Assembly (NCBI RefSeq): GCF_015207755.1
Contig: NZ_JADEWH010000002.1
Span: 186,001-250,000, forward strand
Length of the DNA: 64,000 nt
Origin: Nodularia sp. LEGE 06071
Lineage (GTDB): Bacteria > Cyanobacteriota > Cyanobacteriia > Cyanobacteriales > Nostocaceae
Reading direction: 5' to 3'
The translations under genes were made by a program, and so were the position numbers. The notes under the pieces are model-generated. The model was given only the letters and a program-made list of their open reading frames with translations. It was not told the DNA's origin and ran no database searches. Shown in pieces: positions 37,664-46,943 of this stretch (position 1 is the stretch's first letter; every line of letters starts with the position of its first letter).

Positions 37664-37705
37664 GGACACAAAGGAAAAGCTGCGCTCTTCTTCTGTGTCC
37701 TTTTT
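37664..37705 (+). terminator. Terminator-like hairpin after psaL
   Basis: GGACACA (37,664-37,670) pairs with TGTGTCC (37,694-37,700), followed by TTTTT. It sits between psaL and the convergent gmk gene. Confidence 0.6.
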
Positions 37706-37743
37706 ACTTTGGTGTAAAAATGCTTAGTATCAAAGAGTTTCAA

Positions 37744-38343
37744 CTATCCAAATAAAGTTGCTTCTATGGCTTTGAGGGCATTTTCTAAATCGTCATTAAC
37801 GATTTGAACATCAAATTCGTCTGCGGCTTGGATTTCTTCTTGGGCGCGGCGTAGGCGACGAGCGATCGCTTCTTCAGAATCTTGGGCGCGACCACGGATG
37901 CGGCTCTCCAATTCATTCAGGGAAGGCGGTAAAATAAAAATGCTGAGAGCGCTAGGGAAGGAAGCGCGGATTTGTCTTGCCCCTTCTAGTTCAATTTCCA
38001 GCACCACTAATTTGCCAGAGCGGACTTGGTTAAGCACAGCTTCACGGGGAGTACCGTAATAATTACCAGCAAATTCTGCCCACTCCAAGAATTCACCTTC
38101 GGCAACTAATTGTTCAAACTTACTGCGGCTAATAAAGTAATAATTTTCGCCGTTAATTTCTCCTGGACGAGGAGAACGAGTCGTCACGGATACAGAATAG
38201 TAAAGTTCCGGATGACGTTTTAACAGCTCTTGCATTAAAGTGCCTTTACCAACCCCACTGGGGCCAGTTAAAACAATTAGCCTGCCTGGAGAGGGGCTTT
38301 CTTTGGTGGGAGCATCACTCTGGATAGGTAAAACTTGCATCAT
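37744..38343 (-). CDS. gmk: Guanylate kinase
   Basis: 199 residues. P-loop [17 protein letters not shown], substrate residues in [22 protein letters not shown], and lid region with [15 protein letters not shown]. It phosphorylates GMP to GDP. Next to a RemA-like gene on the same strand, as in many bacteria. Confidence 0.96.
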   Translation of the reverse strand: MMQVLPIQSDAPTKESPSPGRLIVLTGPSGVGKGTLMQELLKRHPELYYSVSVTTRSPRPGEINGENYYFISRSKFEQLVAEGEFLEWAEFAGNYYGTPREAVLNQVRSGKLVVLEIELEGARQIRASFPSALSIFILPPSLNELESRIRGRAQDSEEAIARRLRRAQEEIQAADEFDVQIVNDDLENALKAIEATLFG

Positions 38344-38519
38344 CCGTTCAAACTGTGAATTAATTATTAGACATTATTCATGAGTCATTAGCTGTGTTTT
38401 CGTTATCAGATAAACTTTTGACGAACGAACTTGTAGCACGGGTGACAGAAAACTTGTCTAATTCACATGGTACTGCCGATGTGGTGCAAATAGGGGTAGG
38501 GTTATCGACCTATATTAAA

Positions 38520-38786
38520 TCAGTTCTCTACAGTATGATGATCACGAGAAATCACAAACCGATTCGCTACCGTTTCCGGTTGAATGGCGGAAAGAATTAC
38601 GTGGCTGGAATCAGTGATAATTACAGCCCTTGTTCGCCGTCCGTAAGTTGCATCCACTAATTGACCTCTATCCCGTGCATCGGTAATGATCCGTTTAATC
38701 GGGGCAGACTCTGGACTAACGATGGCAACTACTCGGTTGGCAGACACGATGTTACCAAAACCAATGTTAATTAATTGTATTTCCAT
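38520..38786 (-). CDS. RemA/DUF370-family DNA-binding regulator
   Basis: 88 residues: [40 protein letters not shown] and [19 protein letters not shown]. RemA proteins form rings that bind DNA and regulate matrix genes in Bacillus; the cyanobacterial role is not established. The remA-gmk neighbourhood is conserved across phyla and supports the call. It is 176 bases upstream of gmk. Confidence 0.9.
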   Translation of the reverse strand: MEIQLINIGFGNIVSANRVVAIVSPESAPIKRIITDARDRGQLVDATYGRRTRAVIITDSSHVILSAIQPETVANRFVISRDHHTVEN

Positions 38787-39334
38787 AAAAAAACTGACAC
38801 CAAATATGGTGTTACAAGCTTGTAAGGTAATTATTCCATGTTATAGCCAAAAAACGGGAGTTACAACGCTTTACGTTTAGCAAGCTTGAGTTTTTAAATG
38901 ACAAATGGTTGTTTTAGCTGGTAAATAGCTGGATACAATGAAAATCTGCCCCAGGATGTATGCGGAACTGTAAAAATACAATCTAATTAACTGCGTAAAT
39001 TTATTTGAAGTTAAATTTAAATTAAAACTGAGCGTAGTGGGAATTTTCCTCAGTCTAAAGACTGTAATCAGCAAATATTGTTTCTTTGACCCATACATTA
39101 CCCAATTACTCTTGACAAGAGTATCACAACAGTGTAATGGTGTAAATTAAAGCAGCTACAGAGATCAAAACAAGTGTCATGCTAGGGTTTTCGTGTCATG
39201 AGTCGCACTTCCAGGTCTTGCGGGTTTTGATACGGTAATCGTTCCGAAATGAACCTTTCCGATTTGTCTGAAATTTCAGGTTTAAATCTAGATTGATCTT
39301 CTGATACTGCCTCACAAACTTCATTGAGGCAATT
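38787..39334. other. Intergenic region upstream of remA-like gene and rnc
   Basis: About 550 bases without a credible gene. Hairpins: ACACCAAATATGGTGT near 38,800 and TGCCTCA/TGAGGCA (39,308-39,314 and 39,325-39,331) just before the NYN remnant. Confidence 0.45.
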
Positions 39335-39530
39335 ATGGACAACCAAAAAGGTGGTTCAATCGTTTCGCGTGTAGCTATTTTTTGGGATTGGCAAAATATT
39401 CGAGCCAGAAACTGAGAGAACTAGCTAATGAATTCTATTTCTTCAGCGATTTAGAAATCTACAGTTTGCGGCTGAATCAGGGCATTAAAGACTACCATTC
39501 TATACCCAAAATAGTCAAGAGACAAAAAAG
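39335..39530 (+). pseudogene. Possible remnant of a NYN-domain (LabA-like) ribonuclease
   Basis: ATG at 39335 opens 26 codons ending at TGA (39,413-39,415). The peptide includes SRVAIFWDWQNIRARN, the N-terminal strand and first acidic residue of NYN/PIN-like domains (VAIFWDxQN). After the stop, another frame carries a helix-like run (QKLRELANEFYFFSDLEIYS), which could be the continuation after a frameshift. The rest of the domain is absent. The remnant abuts rnc. The call is tentative because only one motif is available. Confidence 0.4.
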
Positions 39531-39532
39531 AA

Positions 39533-40213
39533 ATGCACGAATTGTTAAATTTTCACAACGAAAAGCTTTTGCTGCAAGCGTTGACTCACCGTTCTTATGT
39601 CAACGAACATCCTGGTGAAAAGCATAATGAGCGCTTGGAGTTTTTAGGCGATGCCTTACTCACCTTTATCAGTGGAGAGTATCTTTATACTCGCTATCCA
39701 GATATGGCAGAAGATCAAATGACTCGCCGCAGATCGGCATTAGTGGACGAAAAGCAACTGGCTAAATTTGCAACTGAAGTAGGTTTAGATTTTAAAATGC
39801 GCTTGGGAAGAGGAGCAATTCACGATGGAGGATTTCAAAGTCCTAATTTATTAAGTAGCGCCTTTGAATCTGTTGTGGGAGCGTATTATTTAGATCGCGA
39901 TCGCAACATTGAAAAAATTCGCCCAATTCTTGAAGAGTTATTTAACTCTGTCCCGGAAGCGATTATGGAAATCCGTTCTAATGTCGATTCAAAAAATCGA
40001 TTGCAAGAGTGGGTACAGGCAAATTGTGGAGCTGTACTACCCAAGTACGTCACCGAACGCATCGGAGGCGAGGATCATGCTCCAGAATATCTGGCTCAGG
40101 TTTTTGTTGGTGATCAGCTTTACGGAGCCGGAAAAGCTCGTGGTAAGAAGGAGGCTGAAAAACAAGCTGCGGAAAATGCCTTATCTAATCTCAAAAAACA
40201 GGGTTTAATTTAG
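39533..40213 (+). CDS. rnc: Ribonuclease III
   Basis: 226 residues: catalytic signature NERLEFLGDALL, second acidic site in SSAFESVVGAYYLD, and a C-terminal double-stranded RNA-binding domain (about 155-225) ending KKEAEKQAAENALSNL. It processes rRNA and structured RNAs. Heterocystous cyanobacteria carry more than one RNase III form; this is a full-length enzyme. Confidence 0.94.
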   Translation: MHELLNFHNEKLLLQALTHRSYVNEHPGEKHNERLEFLGDALLTFISGEYLYTRYPDMAEDQMTRRRSALVDEKQLAKFATEVGLDFKMRLGRGAIHDGGFQSPNLLSSAFESVVGAYYLDRDRNIEKIRPILEELFNSVPEAIMEIRSNVDSKNRLQEWVQANCGAVLPKYVTERIGGEDHAPEYLAQVFVGDQLYGAGKARGKKEAEKQAAENALSNLKKQGLI

Positions 40214-40277
40214 TTCTTGTTTTGGTGTCTTGGTGGTTAAGAGAATTATTTTTTCACCACCAAGATATAAATAAGAC

Positions 40278-42590
40278 TCAATTTTTAGTTGTCTTTTTCA
40301 GTTCTTGCCATCTTTGTTGCAGTTGATTCAAGTTAGGTGAATGATCTCCATAACGCCAACCGACATAAGCTTGGCAAATTTCATCTATTACCTGAGCCGT
40401 TGCTGGGGGGTGATGCTGATGTGATCCCCTGGCATACTCTAGGGGTGTCTGTGCTGGATGTTTACCCAAGCCTTTTTCAGCTACCCATTGCAGCATTTGC
40501 TGATACAGATTTTCCATCGGGGGTAATTTTTTTAACCAACGACGCTTAAGCCACTGTTGCCACTGTCCCCAACCCAGCCAACCCAAAAATGCTGTTGATG
40601 TTGCCAAGATTAAGCCAGTTAATACACCTAGCCAACCTTGGAAAAATAAAGCCAAAAACCAAGCTATCGCTCTAACTAACCAGCCAAATATTATCCCAAA
40701 TAGAGTGTTTAAAAACCCTGTGACTGGGCTTGGTAACCAGCTAGCTACCCATTGCCAAAACTGCCGCAGCACACTAAAAGTTTGAATATCCTCAGTGGAA
40801 GGAGGAATCAAAGGATGATTGGGAATGGGATCAAAAGCAAACCAGCCATATCTAGGGAAATAGACTTCTGTCATCGCGTAAGCGTCTGTGTTACGGACAA
40901 CGTACATCCCTGTAAATGGATTAAACTCTCCTGCACTAAAACCAGCTACCAATCTGGCCGGGATGCCAATAGAACGCAGCATCACAGTGAGAACTGTGGA
41001 AAAATGGTCGGGATAGCCGCCTTTGTTTTTGAACAAAAATGCTTCTACCAAGTCTTCGTCTTCGTTCAAAAAGGGCAGTCCTAAAGGATTTTCGGGAATA
41101 GAGTAGTTTTGTTTGAGGTACTGCGCTAGGTAGAGAGACTTTTCATAAGGTGAATCTAGGATTTTGGCAGAATTGGCTATGCGTTCTTGATTGTAATTAG
41201 CCAGGATTTCTTCAGTCCGTTGCCGAACTTTTTCAGTGATTTCCGTTGGAGTTTGTAAATAATAATTTTTAATTCCAGGGGGATATTTAGTAGAAGCCTG
41301 TCCTAATAAAGTGCGATCGCGGTATGGTACTTGCGAAACCACAGTGTAGGTCATTCCTTCTGATAATCCTACAGGCGATCGCAAACCATTTTCTTGATCA
41401 ACAGCAATAATCGGCGCGGGATAATAGACTTCTTTGGGATGAGCCATAGCCGGAATCAAGTTAGGCAATTCTGACACCACTGTGTAAGTTTGCACTATTT
41501 CTCGACTGCGACCTATAAATATTGGTAAAGGCAGACGAATTTGGTAAGACCAAGGCGCTCGCCTGTGGGTAGTAACTTCCTCATTGCGAGAAATCTCCCA
41601 TCCTTGCCCCGTGTAGCGGTCAAACGCCAGCACTCGCCAAAATCCTTCAATCTGCGATCGCACCCGCATGACTACCTTCGGTGTCATCTCTCCCCGCAGG
41701 TTCTGGTTCATCTGGCTATTAAAACCGTAATAAAAGTTATTATCCAGTTGACCGTTTTGGTCTTCGCCATCGCCACGACCACTACCTTGATTACTGCCCC
41801 TACCTTCACGGACATAACCAGGATTAATAATTGTCTGACCTGTAAAATCATCCGGAGCATTGATCGGGGTGCTGACAGGAAAACTCCGCAGTTGATAGCC
41901 AGGAAATCGCGGTAAAACTGCAAAAATTGCCAGACCCAGCCCGACAATTATCAAGAAATTGAAAGTTAAGAATTTAAAATTTAGAATTGCAGAATTTTGC
42001 TGACCAAACTTTTTATTTTTTATTTTTAATTGCTGAATACCGAGATGAGAGCGATAGTTTAAGACTAAAGTCGGCAATGCGATCGCGAGAAATAATAGCA
42101 GCATTGGGGCAAAAGCCAAAGTTTGGCTGAGTGTTGCTGCCACACCCAATAAAATCAAACCTATAACGATGCAATAGCCCAAGCTTTTGCGCCGGGGCAT
42201 ATCAAAGCTGTGGAGTATTTGCAGTTGAATCAATAACTCTGCCAAAGCCACCCGCGTATCGTTCAGTTCTCCCAGCAACCGCCCAAAAAAGGCAACTAGT
42301 GTAATTAACATTCCGATGGCGATGCAGAACTTAACTGGAATATTGGCACTGCGGCGACGGTAGTAACTCCAGCTCGTACCAACTATACTTAACGGCACAG
42401 CCCACAGACTGAATTGAGTCTCAGCCGCAATATCAGTTGCCACAACTCCCACGATTACCAACGCTAGCACTAGTACCCGTAAAGAAATTGCATCTTCCAC
42501 TTCCCTTGAAGCTGATCCCCCGACATTTTGTCGCCAGTAACGACCTATAGGTAGAAGCCAAACCTGATTGATCCTAGATAACTTAAACAT
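40278..42590 (-). CDS. Membrane protein of the DUF3488/transglutaminase/DUF4129 family, catalytic residues lost
   Basis: 770 residues from the ATG at 42590; the frame extends 31 codons further upstream. It has several N-terminal membrane helices, an extracytoplasmic transglutaminase-like domain, another helix pair and a C-terminal cytoplasmic DUF4129-like tail (HPAQTPLEYARG). In active family members the core reads G-x-C-x-x-F and D-x-H-A-W. Here it reads GYPDHFSTVLTVMLRS and DAYAMTEV, so both the catalytic Cys and His are missing while Asp (FDP) stays. The fold is intact, which suggests a binding or structural role in the envelope rather than catalysis. Confidence 0.88.
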   Translation of the reverse strand: MFKLSRINQVWLLPIGRYWRQNVGGSASREVEDAISLRVLVLALVIVGVVATDIAAETQFSLWAVPLSIVGTSWSYYRRRSANIPVKFCIAIGMLITLVAFFGRLLGELNDTRVALAELLIQLQILHSFDMPRRKSLGYCIVIGLILLGVAATLSQTLAFAPMLLLFLAIALPTLVLNYRSHLGIQQLKIKNKKFGQQNSAILNFKFLTFNFLIIVGLGLAIFAVLPRFPGYQLRSFPVSTPINAPDDFTGQTIINPGYVREGRGSNQGSGRGDGEDQNGQLDNNFYYGFNSQMNQNLRGEMTPKVVMRVRSQIEGFWRVLAFDRYTGQGWEISRNEEVTTHRRAPWSYQIRLPLPIFIGRSREIVQTYTVVSELPNLIPAMAHPKEVYYPAPIIAVDQENGLRSPVGLSEGMTYTVVSQVPYRDRTLLGQASTKYPPGIKNYYLQTPTEITEKVRQRTEEILANYNQERIANSAKILDSPYEKSLYLAQYLKQNYSIPENPLGLPFLNEDEDLVEAFLFKNKGGYPDHFSTVLTVMLRSIGIPARLVAGFSAGEFNPFTGMYVVRNTDAYAMTEVYFPRYGWFAFDPIPNHPLIPPSTEDIQTFSVLRQFWQWVASWLPSPVTGFLNTLFGIIFGWLVRAIAWFLALFFQGWLGVLTGLILATSTAFLGWLGWGQWQQWLKRRWLKKLPPMENLYQQMLQWVAEKGLGKHPAQTPLEYARGSHQHHPPATAQVIDEICQAYVGWRYGDHSPNLNQLQQRWQELKKTTKN

Positions 42591-43010
42591 TGAGAATATA
42601 AACAAAGGGATGTTGTAGATGCCATAGACACAATCTTTGGAAGTAAACTCATACCAATTTGAAAAAAAAATCGACAGATACAATCATTTGGTCACCCAGA
42701 TTGAGTCTGACTTTTTTAATTAGAAATTACAAATTGGTATAACTATTTTGCTTGCTCCTCTGTGATTTTTCACACGAGTGCTTCTAAAAAAAACATCAAC
42801 TCCCCGAAGGCGAGCTATGTCCGTTTTAGGATCTGATAATTGTGTCATTTTCGCTGCGGTTTTCAAATTTCAAAGAAAAACTCATAACCGCTTGTGAATA
42901 AAGTAGAAACCCTAATGACCGATTGTTACTCAAGGATAAGATTCAAACCATGATCACCATCTGATCTATCGGTGTAAATCAACCTCAAAAGATCACGGTG
43001 GTCATTTCCA
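42591..43010. other. Intergenic region between the transglutaminase-fold gene and patU3
   Basis: About 420 bases. No gene seen. The pair ACCAATTTGAAAAAAAAAT (42,653 on) and AAATTGGTAT (42,732-42,741) is a weak inverted match. No terminator for the hetZ operon could be fixed. Confidence 0.4.
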
Positions 43011-43823
43011 CTAAATCGTGGGACTAATCACAAACAGCAAAGGCTGTTGGTCTAGTTCTGGAAAATCAACTTCCAGAGTATAAACGGGAATTGGTTGATT
43101 ACAGTATAATTCTACACTCAAATTTCCCGGAGTTGCAGACTTTGCTACTGCTTGGTTGCCATTTCCTTGTAATTTCAAAATACCTGGAGCGGGTAACTCA
43201 CAATTAACCCTCAACTGCGTCAGCTGATCTTGAGACTGGTATTCAACCCTCAAAGTCAGAGTGCCAGCGCTGGTGAGCCATTGTCTTTCTACCACAGGAT
43301 TGGCTGAAGACACTGGTAAAGTCAAATTATCTAGCAGTTGTTTAGCAGCTAGTAATGACAATGCCATCTGCTGACGTGGTTGTAAATCTGAGTAATCATC
43401 CTGAATTTCAGCCATTGTATCCAGAGTATTCACAGACCGATAAGTGCTTCTCAGCACCAATCCAGCTAAATCATTGATTGTCTGTGACTCATTGGGGAAA
43501 AAGCTCTCAACTACCTGAACTAGTTTTGCCCCTAGAGGTAGCGAAGATGTGATCAACCCTTGACATTTGGCCAATAACTCTTGGAAAACTTTCTCTGGTA
43601 AAGGGATAGGCAGATTCAGCTTGGACTGCTGTGCTATCCATCCCCAGTTAGGACTTAAAGCCAGCGATCGCTGTTCCAAAAATTCTGGATACTCTACTAT
43701 TTGAGACTCCCAAGGAAATAAAGGAGGCTGGTTTTCGACTTCGATTTGTAACCGACGTTTGAGGACGGCTTGGAAACGTTCTTGCACAGTAGGAATTTCT
43801 CCCAATTGAAAGGTTTGGGGCAT
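43011..43823 (-). CDS. patU3: Heterocyst patterning protein PatU3 (C-terminal part of split PatU)
   Basis: 270 residues from the ATG at 43823. It starts MPQTFQLGEIPTVQERFQAV and carries LFPWESQIVEYP. No known catalytic domain. PatU influences heterocyst spacing; in Anabaena it exists as separate patU5 and patU3 downstream of hetZ, while in Nostoc punctiforme PatU is one protein. Here the frame upstream is continuous with patU5 except for one TAA at 43,833-43,835, directly followed by TTG. GGGAGG lies only one base from the ATG, poor spacing, so the TTG at 43832 or readthrough are alternatives. Confidence 0.8.
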   Translation of the reverse strand: MPQTFQLGEIPTVQERFQAVLKRRLQIEVENQPPLFPWESQIVEYPEFLEQRSLALSPNWGWIAQQSKLNLPIPLPEKVFQELLAKCQGLITSSLPLGAKLVQVVESFFPNESQTINDLAGLVLRSTYRSVNTLDTMAEIQDDYSDLQPRQQMALSLLAAKQLLDNLTLPVSSANPVVERQWLTSAGTLTLRVEYQSQDQLTQLRVNCELPAPGILKLQGNGNQAVAKSATPGNLSVELYCNQPIPVYTLEVDFPELDQQPLLFVISPTI

Positions 43824-43832
43824 TCCTCCCAA

Positions 43833-43991
43833 TTATGGCTCACCGCCTGTAAAGGCCGCTACCTCCTTGAGAGGGTCGTATACCCCGTCAATTACCTCAC
43901 ACTCTACCAATTGAGGCTCGTTGGTGTTAGCTTTATTTGCCAACAACCAATCGAGTAAATCGGTTTGTAAGGATTCTGAGTCACTATTCAT
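43833..43991 (-). CDS. patU5: Heterocyst patterning protein PatU5 (N-terminal part of split PatU)
   Basis: 52 residues read directly: MNSDSESLQTDLLDWLLAN, then a polar stretch and VYDPLKEVAAF, ending TGGEP and TAA. The ATG overlaps the hetZ stop by eight bases (ATGAATAG), so it is coupled to hetZ. It corresponds to the short 5' product of split patU in Anabaena. The same frame continues into patU3 after the single stop codon. Confidence 0.8.
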   Translation of the reverse strand: MNSDSESLQTDLLDWLLANKANTNEPQLVECEVIDGVYDPLKEVAAFTGGEP

Positions 43992-45204
43992 GAGTAGATG
44001 CACTTGATCCGGACACTAGGGAGTTACGAATTTCCCATGCTTGTTCCAGAATTTTAAACCACCGTTTTTGCAGTTGCGCTGTGGATAACCCTAAAGTTTT
44101 GGCAATTTTTTCATCTGGCTGTCCTTCTTGTTTCAATTCTAGTAACGAGCGCTGCTTGTCGTCCAATTGCGTTGTATAATCTTGCCATTGCTGCGGAGTT
44201 AAACCCAAATTAGTGTGCAGTGAGGCTTCCAACCACTCGTGAACTAATTCCCAACGGTGTAACAAGGCAAACCGAATCAGATGATATTTAAAGCGTTGCT
44301 GTAAGTAGTCGCGCTGACGGGGAGTCAAACCCAAAATTGACTCAATTTCCTGAGTTGATAAATCCTGAAGACGGAGAGAGAAATAATCAGCACAATCAGA
44401 TTGTTGCCGTTGTGCGAGATAATCCATTAATTCTGTAACCACAACCGAACGCAGAGTATCTTCTTCTGGTTCCGGTTCGGGTTGCATGGCCATTGCTGAA
44501 CGCAATTGCTGTACTGCTGGTTCTTCCCAAGAACCGTCATTGTCATTGGAACTACCTTCTGCGGCTTGTTCGATATCTACGCTGGTTTCCTGGGGTTGCT
44601 GTTGCGAAAAAGTTTGCGCCCGCAGGATAATTAGCTGCTGTTGTCGCCCTGGTAAGGGAATGCGCCGCTTACCATAGCGCTCAGTAAATGCCATGTACTC
44701 TGCCAATTCCAGGAGAGTTTGAGGACGATAAGTAGGACCCATTTGGTTTTCCCGCCGGAAAGCATTTAAGGCTTCCAGATAAAAACCCTGGAGGAAATCT
44801 TCAATAATTGTCAATCGTCCTTGATAGCTTAACTGCCTTTGAGGAGGATTAATATAGCGATAAATAATTGCACTCAGAGTACTGTGTAACTCAACCCTAC
44901 CCCGACTTGAACCCAACTGATAATATCTGAAACACTGTTGCAGCCGATGTCTGGCTAGGGAAATAGCCGAGCTTTGGATATCACCGGAAGCTTGAATACG
45001 TTTACTCTCTTGACAAATCCGGTAGACTTCGGTGGTAATTCTGGAGGCGACATCATGGCAATTCTGCTTTGAAGCTTTAGTTGATTCCTGAAGCTCTTTG
45101 TATAGGAGTTGAAATGTTCCCTCAACGCCGATAGAATTGTCTCCCTGAACGGTTGGGGTGGGAACTGTTGTGGTTGGAATTGTTGCGGTTGCGGTTGAAT
45201 TCAT
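43984..45204 (-). CDS. hetZ: Heterocyst differentiation protein HetZ
   Basis: 406 residues from the ATG at 45204; a TTG five codons upstream is the alternative. Features: a Thr-rich N-terminus, a conserved helical region (SSAISLARHRLQQCFRYYQL, QGRLTIIEDFLQGFYLEALN), an acidic low-complexity linker (about 225-255) and a C-terminal helix-turn-helix-like part (KIAKTLGLSTAQLQKRW). HetZ acts downstream of HetR in early heterocyst commitment. The patU5-patU3 genes follow in overlapping order, the known arrangement. No clear HetR recognition palindrome was found in the 190-base upstream gap. Confidence 0.92.
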   Translation of the reverse strand: MNSTATATIPTTTVPTPTVQGDNSIGVEGTFQLLYKELQESTKASKQNCHDVASRITTEVYRICQESKRIQASGDIQSSAISLARHRLQQCFRYYQLGSSRGRVELHSTLSAIIYRYINPPQRQLSYQGRLTIIEDFLQGFYLEALNAFRRENQMGPTYRPQTLLELAEYMAFTERYGKRRIPLPGRQQQLIILRAQTFSQQQPQETSVDIEQAAEGSSNDNDGSWEEPAVQQLRSAMAMQPEPEPEEDTLRSVVVTELMDYLAQRQQSDCADYFSLRLQDLSTQEIESILGLTPRQRDYLQQRFKYHLIRFALLHRWELVHEWLEASLHTNLGLTPQQWQDYTTQLDDKQRSLLELKQEGQPDEKIAKTLGLSTAQLQKRWFKILEQAWEIRNSLVSGSSASTHE

Positions 45205-45411
45205 AGTCTCGGTTTTCAAAAGACCCTAAAATACTTAAGTAAAACCTGTGACGACAGTGGGTGTTGGCTGGCTGTTTAAATTTGCGTATAAGCTAAACGC
45301 AGGCTAGTCCAGTGATTCGGATGTGCCTATTCTTATTGTTCCCATTGATGGGATAGTTCACAATTTGATAGATGCTTTTGCCATTACCCACCGAGTCGTT
45401 TCCAAGTCATT

Positions 45412-45885
45412 ATGGATTTAAAATCACAAATTCAATTGCTGATTAATAATGCACCCCGCGATGGCTTAACACCACATCTTGTTTCAGCAATTGCTCCTGT
45501 ATTGATCGCGATCGCTAAAAAATTACGCCATTCCCAGTACTATATTCTTCAAAATTCAGAAGAGAGCTGGGTTTTAACTACATTGAGCAATCGTGCAAAT
45601 CCAGGATTAGAAAAGCGCGTCATCTACGCTTTTCCTACCATACAGGATGTCTCCCTAACTTCACCTGCTGGGCTTGACCCTCAAATGGTCGCTAAAATTG
45701 TTCCTGTTACCCATATTTTGTTCCAATTGGTGGCTTTAGAACCCGTAGATAGTCTCATTTTTTTGGAAACGCCGGGTCAGACCACTCATACCAGGGAAAT
45801 CCAACGCTCAGAATTGCAAAAACTCTTGCAACAACAGATGAAACGACAGCAAAAGGGTAAACAGATCCCTCCAGATATTGCATAA
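45412..45885 (+). CDS. Conserved cyanobacterial protein of unknown function
   Basis: 157 residues. Soluble, no signal peptide. Visible features: a helical N-terminus (LKSQIQLLINNAPRDGLTPH), a mixed alpha/beta middle with YYILQNSEESWVLTTL, and a basic Gln/Lys-rich C-terminus (LQQQMKRQQKGKQIPP). It is divergent from hetZ (gap 207 bases) and ends in a bidirectional hairpin shared with sds. Not recognised beyond being widespread in cyanobacteria. Confidence 0.75.
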   Translation: MDLKSQIQLLINNAPRDGLTPHLVSAIAPVLIAIAKKLRHSQYYILQNSEESWVLTTLSNRANPGLEKRVIYAFPTIQDVSLTSPAGLDPQMVAKIVPVTHILFQLVALEPVDSLIFLETPGQTTHTREIQRSELQKLLQQQMKRQQKGKQIPPDIA

Positions 45886-45890
45886 ATAAA

Positions 45891-45938
45891 TTTTGCAGTG
45901 GAGATTCATTAGATACATCTAAGCTCCCCACTGCAAAA
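45891..45938. terminator. Bidirectional terminator hairpin
   Basis: TTTTGCAGTGG (45,891-45,901) pairs perfectly with CCACTGCAAAA (45,928-45,938) between the convergent hypothetical gene and sds. T/A-runs on both sides suit termination in both directions. Confidence 0.7.
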
Positions 45939-45971
45939 ACTAAAAAAATTAATTTAAAAATCTCAAATTTG

Positions 45972-46943
45972 TTAATAAAGCCGACTAAGTACGTAGTCAG
46001 CGATATTGATTAGTGCCTTGCGTGATTCAGAGGGTGCAATCACCTGAAGATGATCAACTGCTAACTTGGCATGGTAAGCCGCTAATTCTCGCGCTTGCTG
46101 TATACCTTGACTATCTTCAATCAGATCCAGTGCTTGCTCTAAATCTCCTTCTTGGTCAAACTTCCGTTCAATGAGCGCTTCCAGGTCTGGTTTTTCGGCT
46201 AACGCAAATAAAACAGGTGCGGTGAGATTGCCACTTTTGAGATCAGATCCGACTGGTTTACCCAAAGTATCTGTTGTACTAGTGAAATCTAAAATATCAT
46301 CCACAATCTGAAATGCCAGACCGACATGACGGCCATAGTTGTACAAATGTTCGGCAGTTTCTAGGGAAACGTCACTAAGTAATCCAGCTGCTTTGGAACT
46401 ATTGGCAATTAAGGAGGCTGTTTTGTAATAGCTCTTTTTGAGGTAAGTCTCTATAGAGATGCCATGATCAAAACAATTTATTCCTTGCTGGATTTCCCCA
46501 GTCGCCAGATCCATAATCACTTCTGAGAGTAGTTTCACCACCTCCAAATTATTTAAGTTGGCTAAATACCAGGACGATTGAGCGAAGAGAAAATCTCCTG
46601 CTAGGACAGCAATGCGATTACCGAACAGACTATGAACAGTCTCCACACCACGTCGCATTTGTGATTCATCTACCACATCGTCATGCACTAAGCTTGCCGT
46701 GTGAATCATTTCCGTGATTTCTGCTAGGCGGCGGTGACGCAGTGTTATGTCATTTTCTAACATTGTGGCCCGCGATATCAGCAGAACAATTGCTGGTCTA
46801 ATACGCTTTCCCCCAGCTCCGAATAGATGTTCGGCTGCCATAAATAGGATGGGGTGGCGATTTCCAACTAGCTGCTTGAGGTTATCTGCTAATAGTCGCA
46901 GGTCTGCTTCCACAGGGGTAAACAGGGAGGTGGCTGAGGTCAT
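45972..46943 (-). CDS. sds: Solanesyl diphosphate synthase (long-chain polyprenyl synthase)
   Basis: 323 residues of the trans-polyprenyl synthase family. First Asp-rich motif HDDVVDESQMRRG, second motif FQIVDDILDFTS, and the GGKRIRPAIVLLIS segment. The residues before the first motif are small, as in long-chain enzymes that make the C45 plastoquinone tail. The C-terminus ends SRLY. Length is as expected. Confidence 0.9.
   Translation of the reverse strand: MTSATSLFTPVEADLRLLADNLKQLVGNRHPILFMAAEHLFGAGGKRIRPAIVLLISRATMLENDITLRHRRLAEITEMIHTASLVHDDVVDESQMRRGVETVHSLFGNRIAVLAGDFLFAQSSWYLANLNNLEVVKLLSEVIMDLATGEIQQGINCFDHGISIETYLKKSYYKTASLIANSSKAAGLLSDVSLETAEHLYNYGRHVGLAFQIVDDILDFTSTTDTLGKPVGSDLKSGNLTAPVLFALAEKPDLEALIERKFDQEGDLEQALDLIEDSQGIQQARELAAYHAKLAVDHLQVIAPSESRKALINIADYVLSRLY

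Noticed and set aside
38394-38660. 88-residue plus-strand ORF
   Set aside because: It lies antisense to the RemA-like gene, which has clear family motifs.
45205-45411. HetR-binding palindrome upstream of hetZ
   Set aside because: No GAGGGTCTAACCCCTC-like palindrome could be found in the gap by eye.
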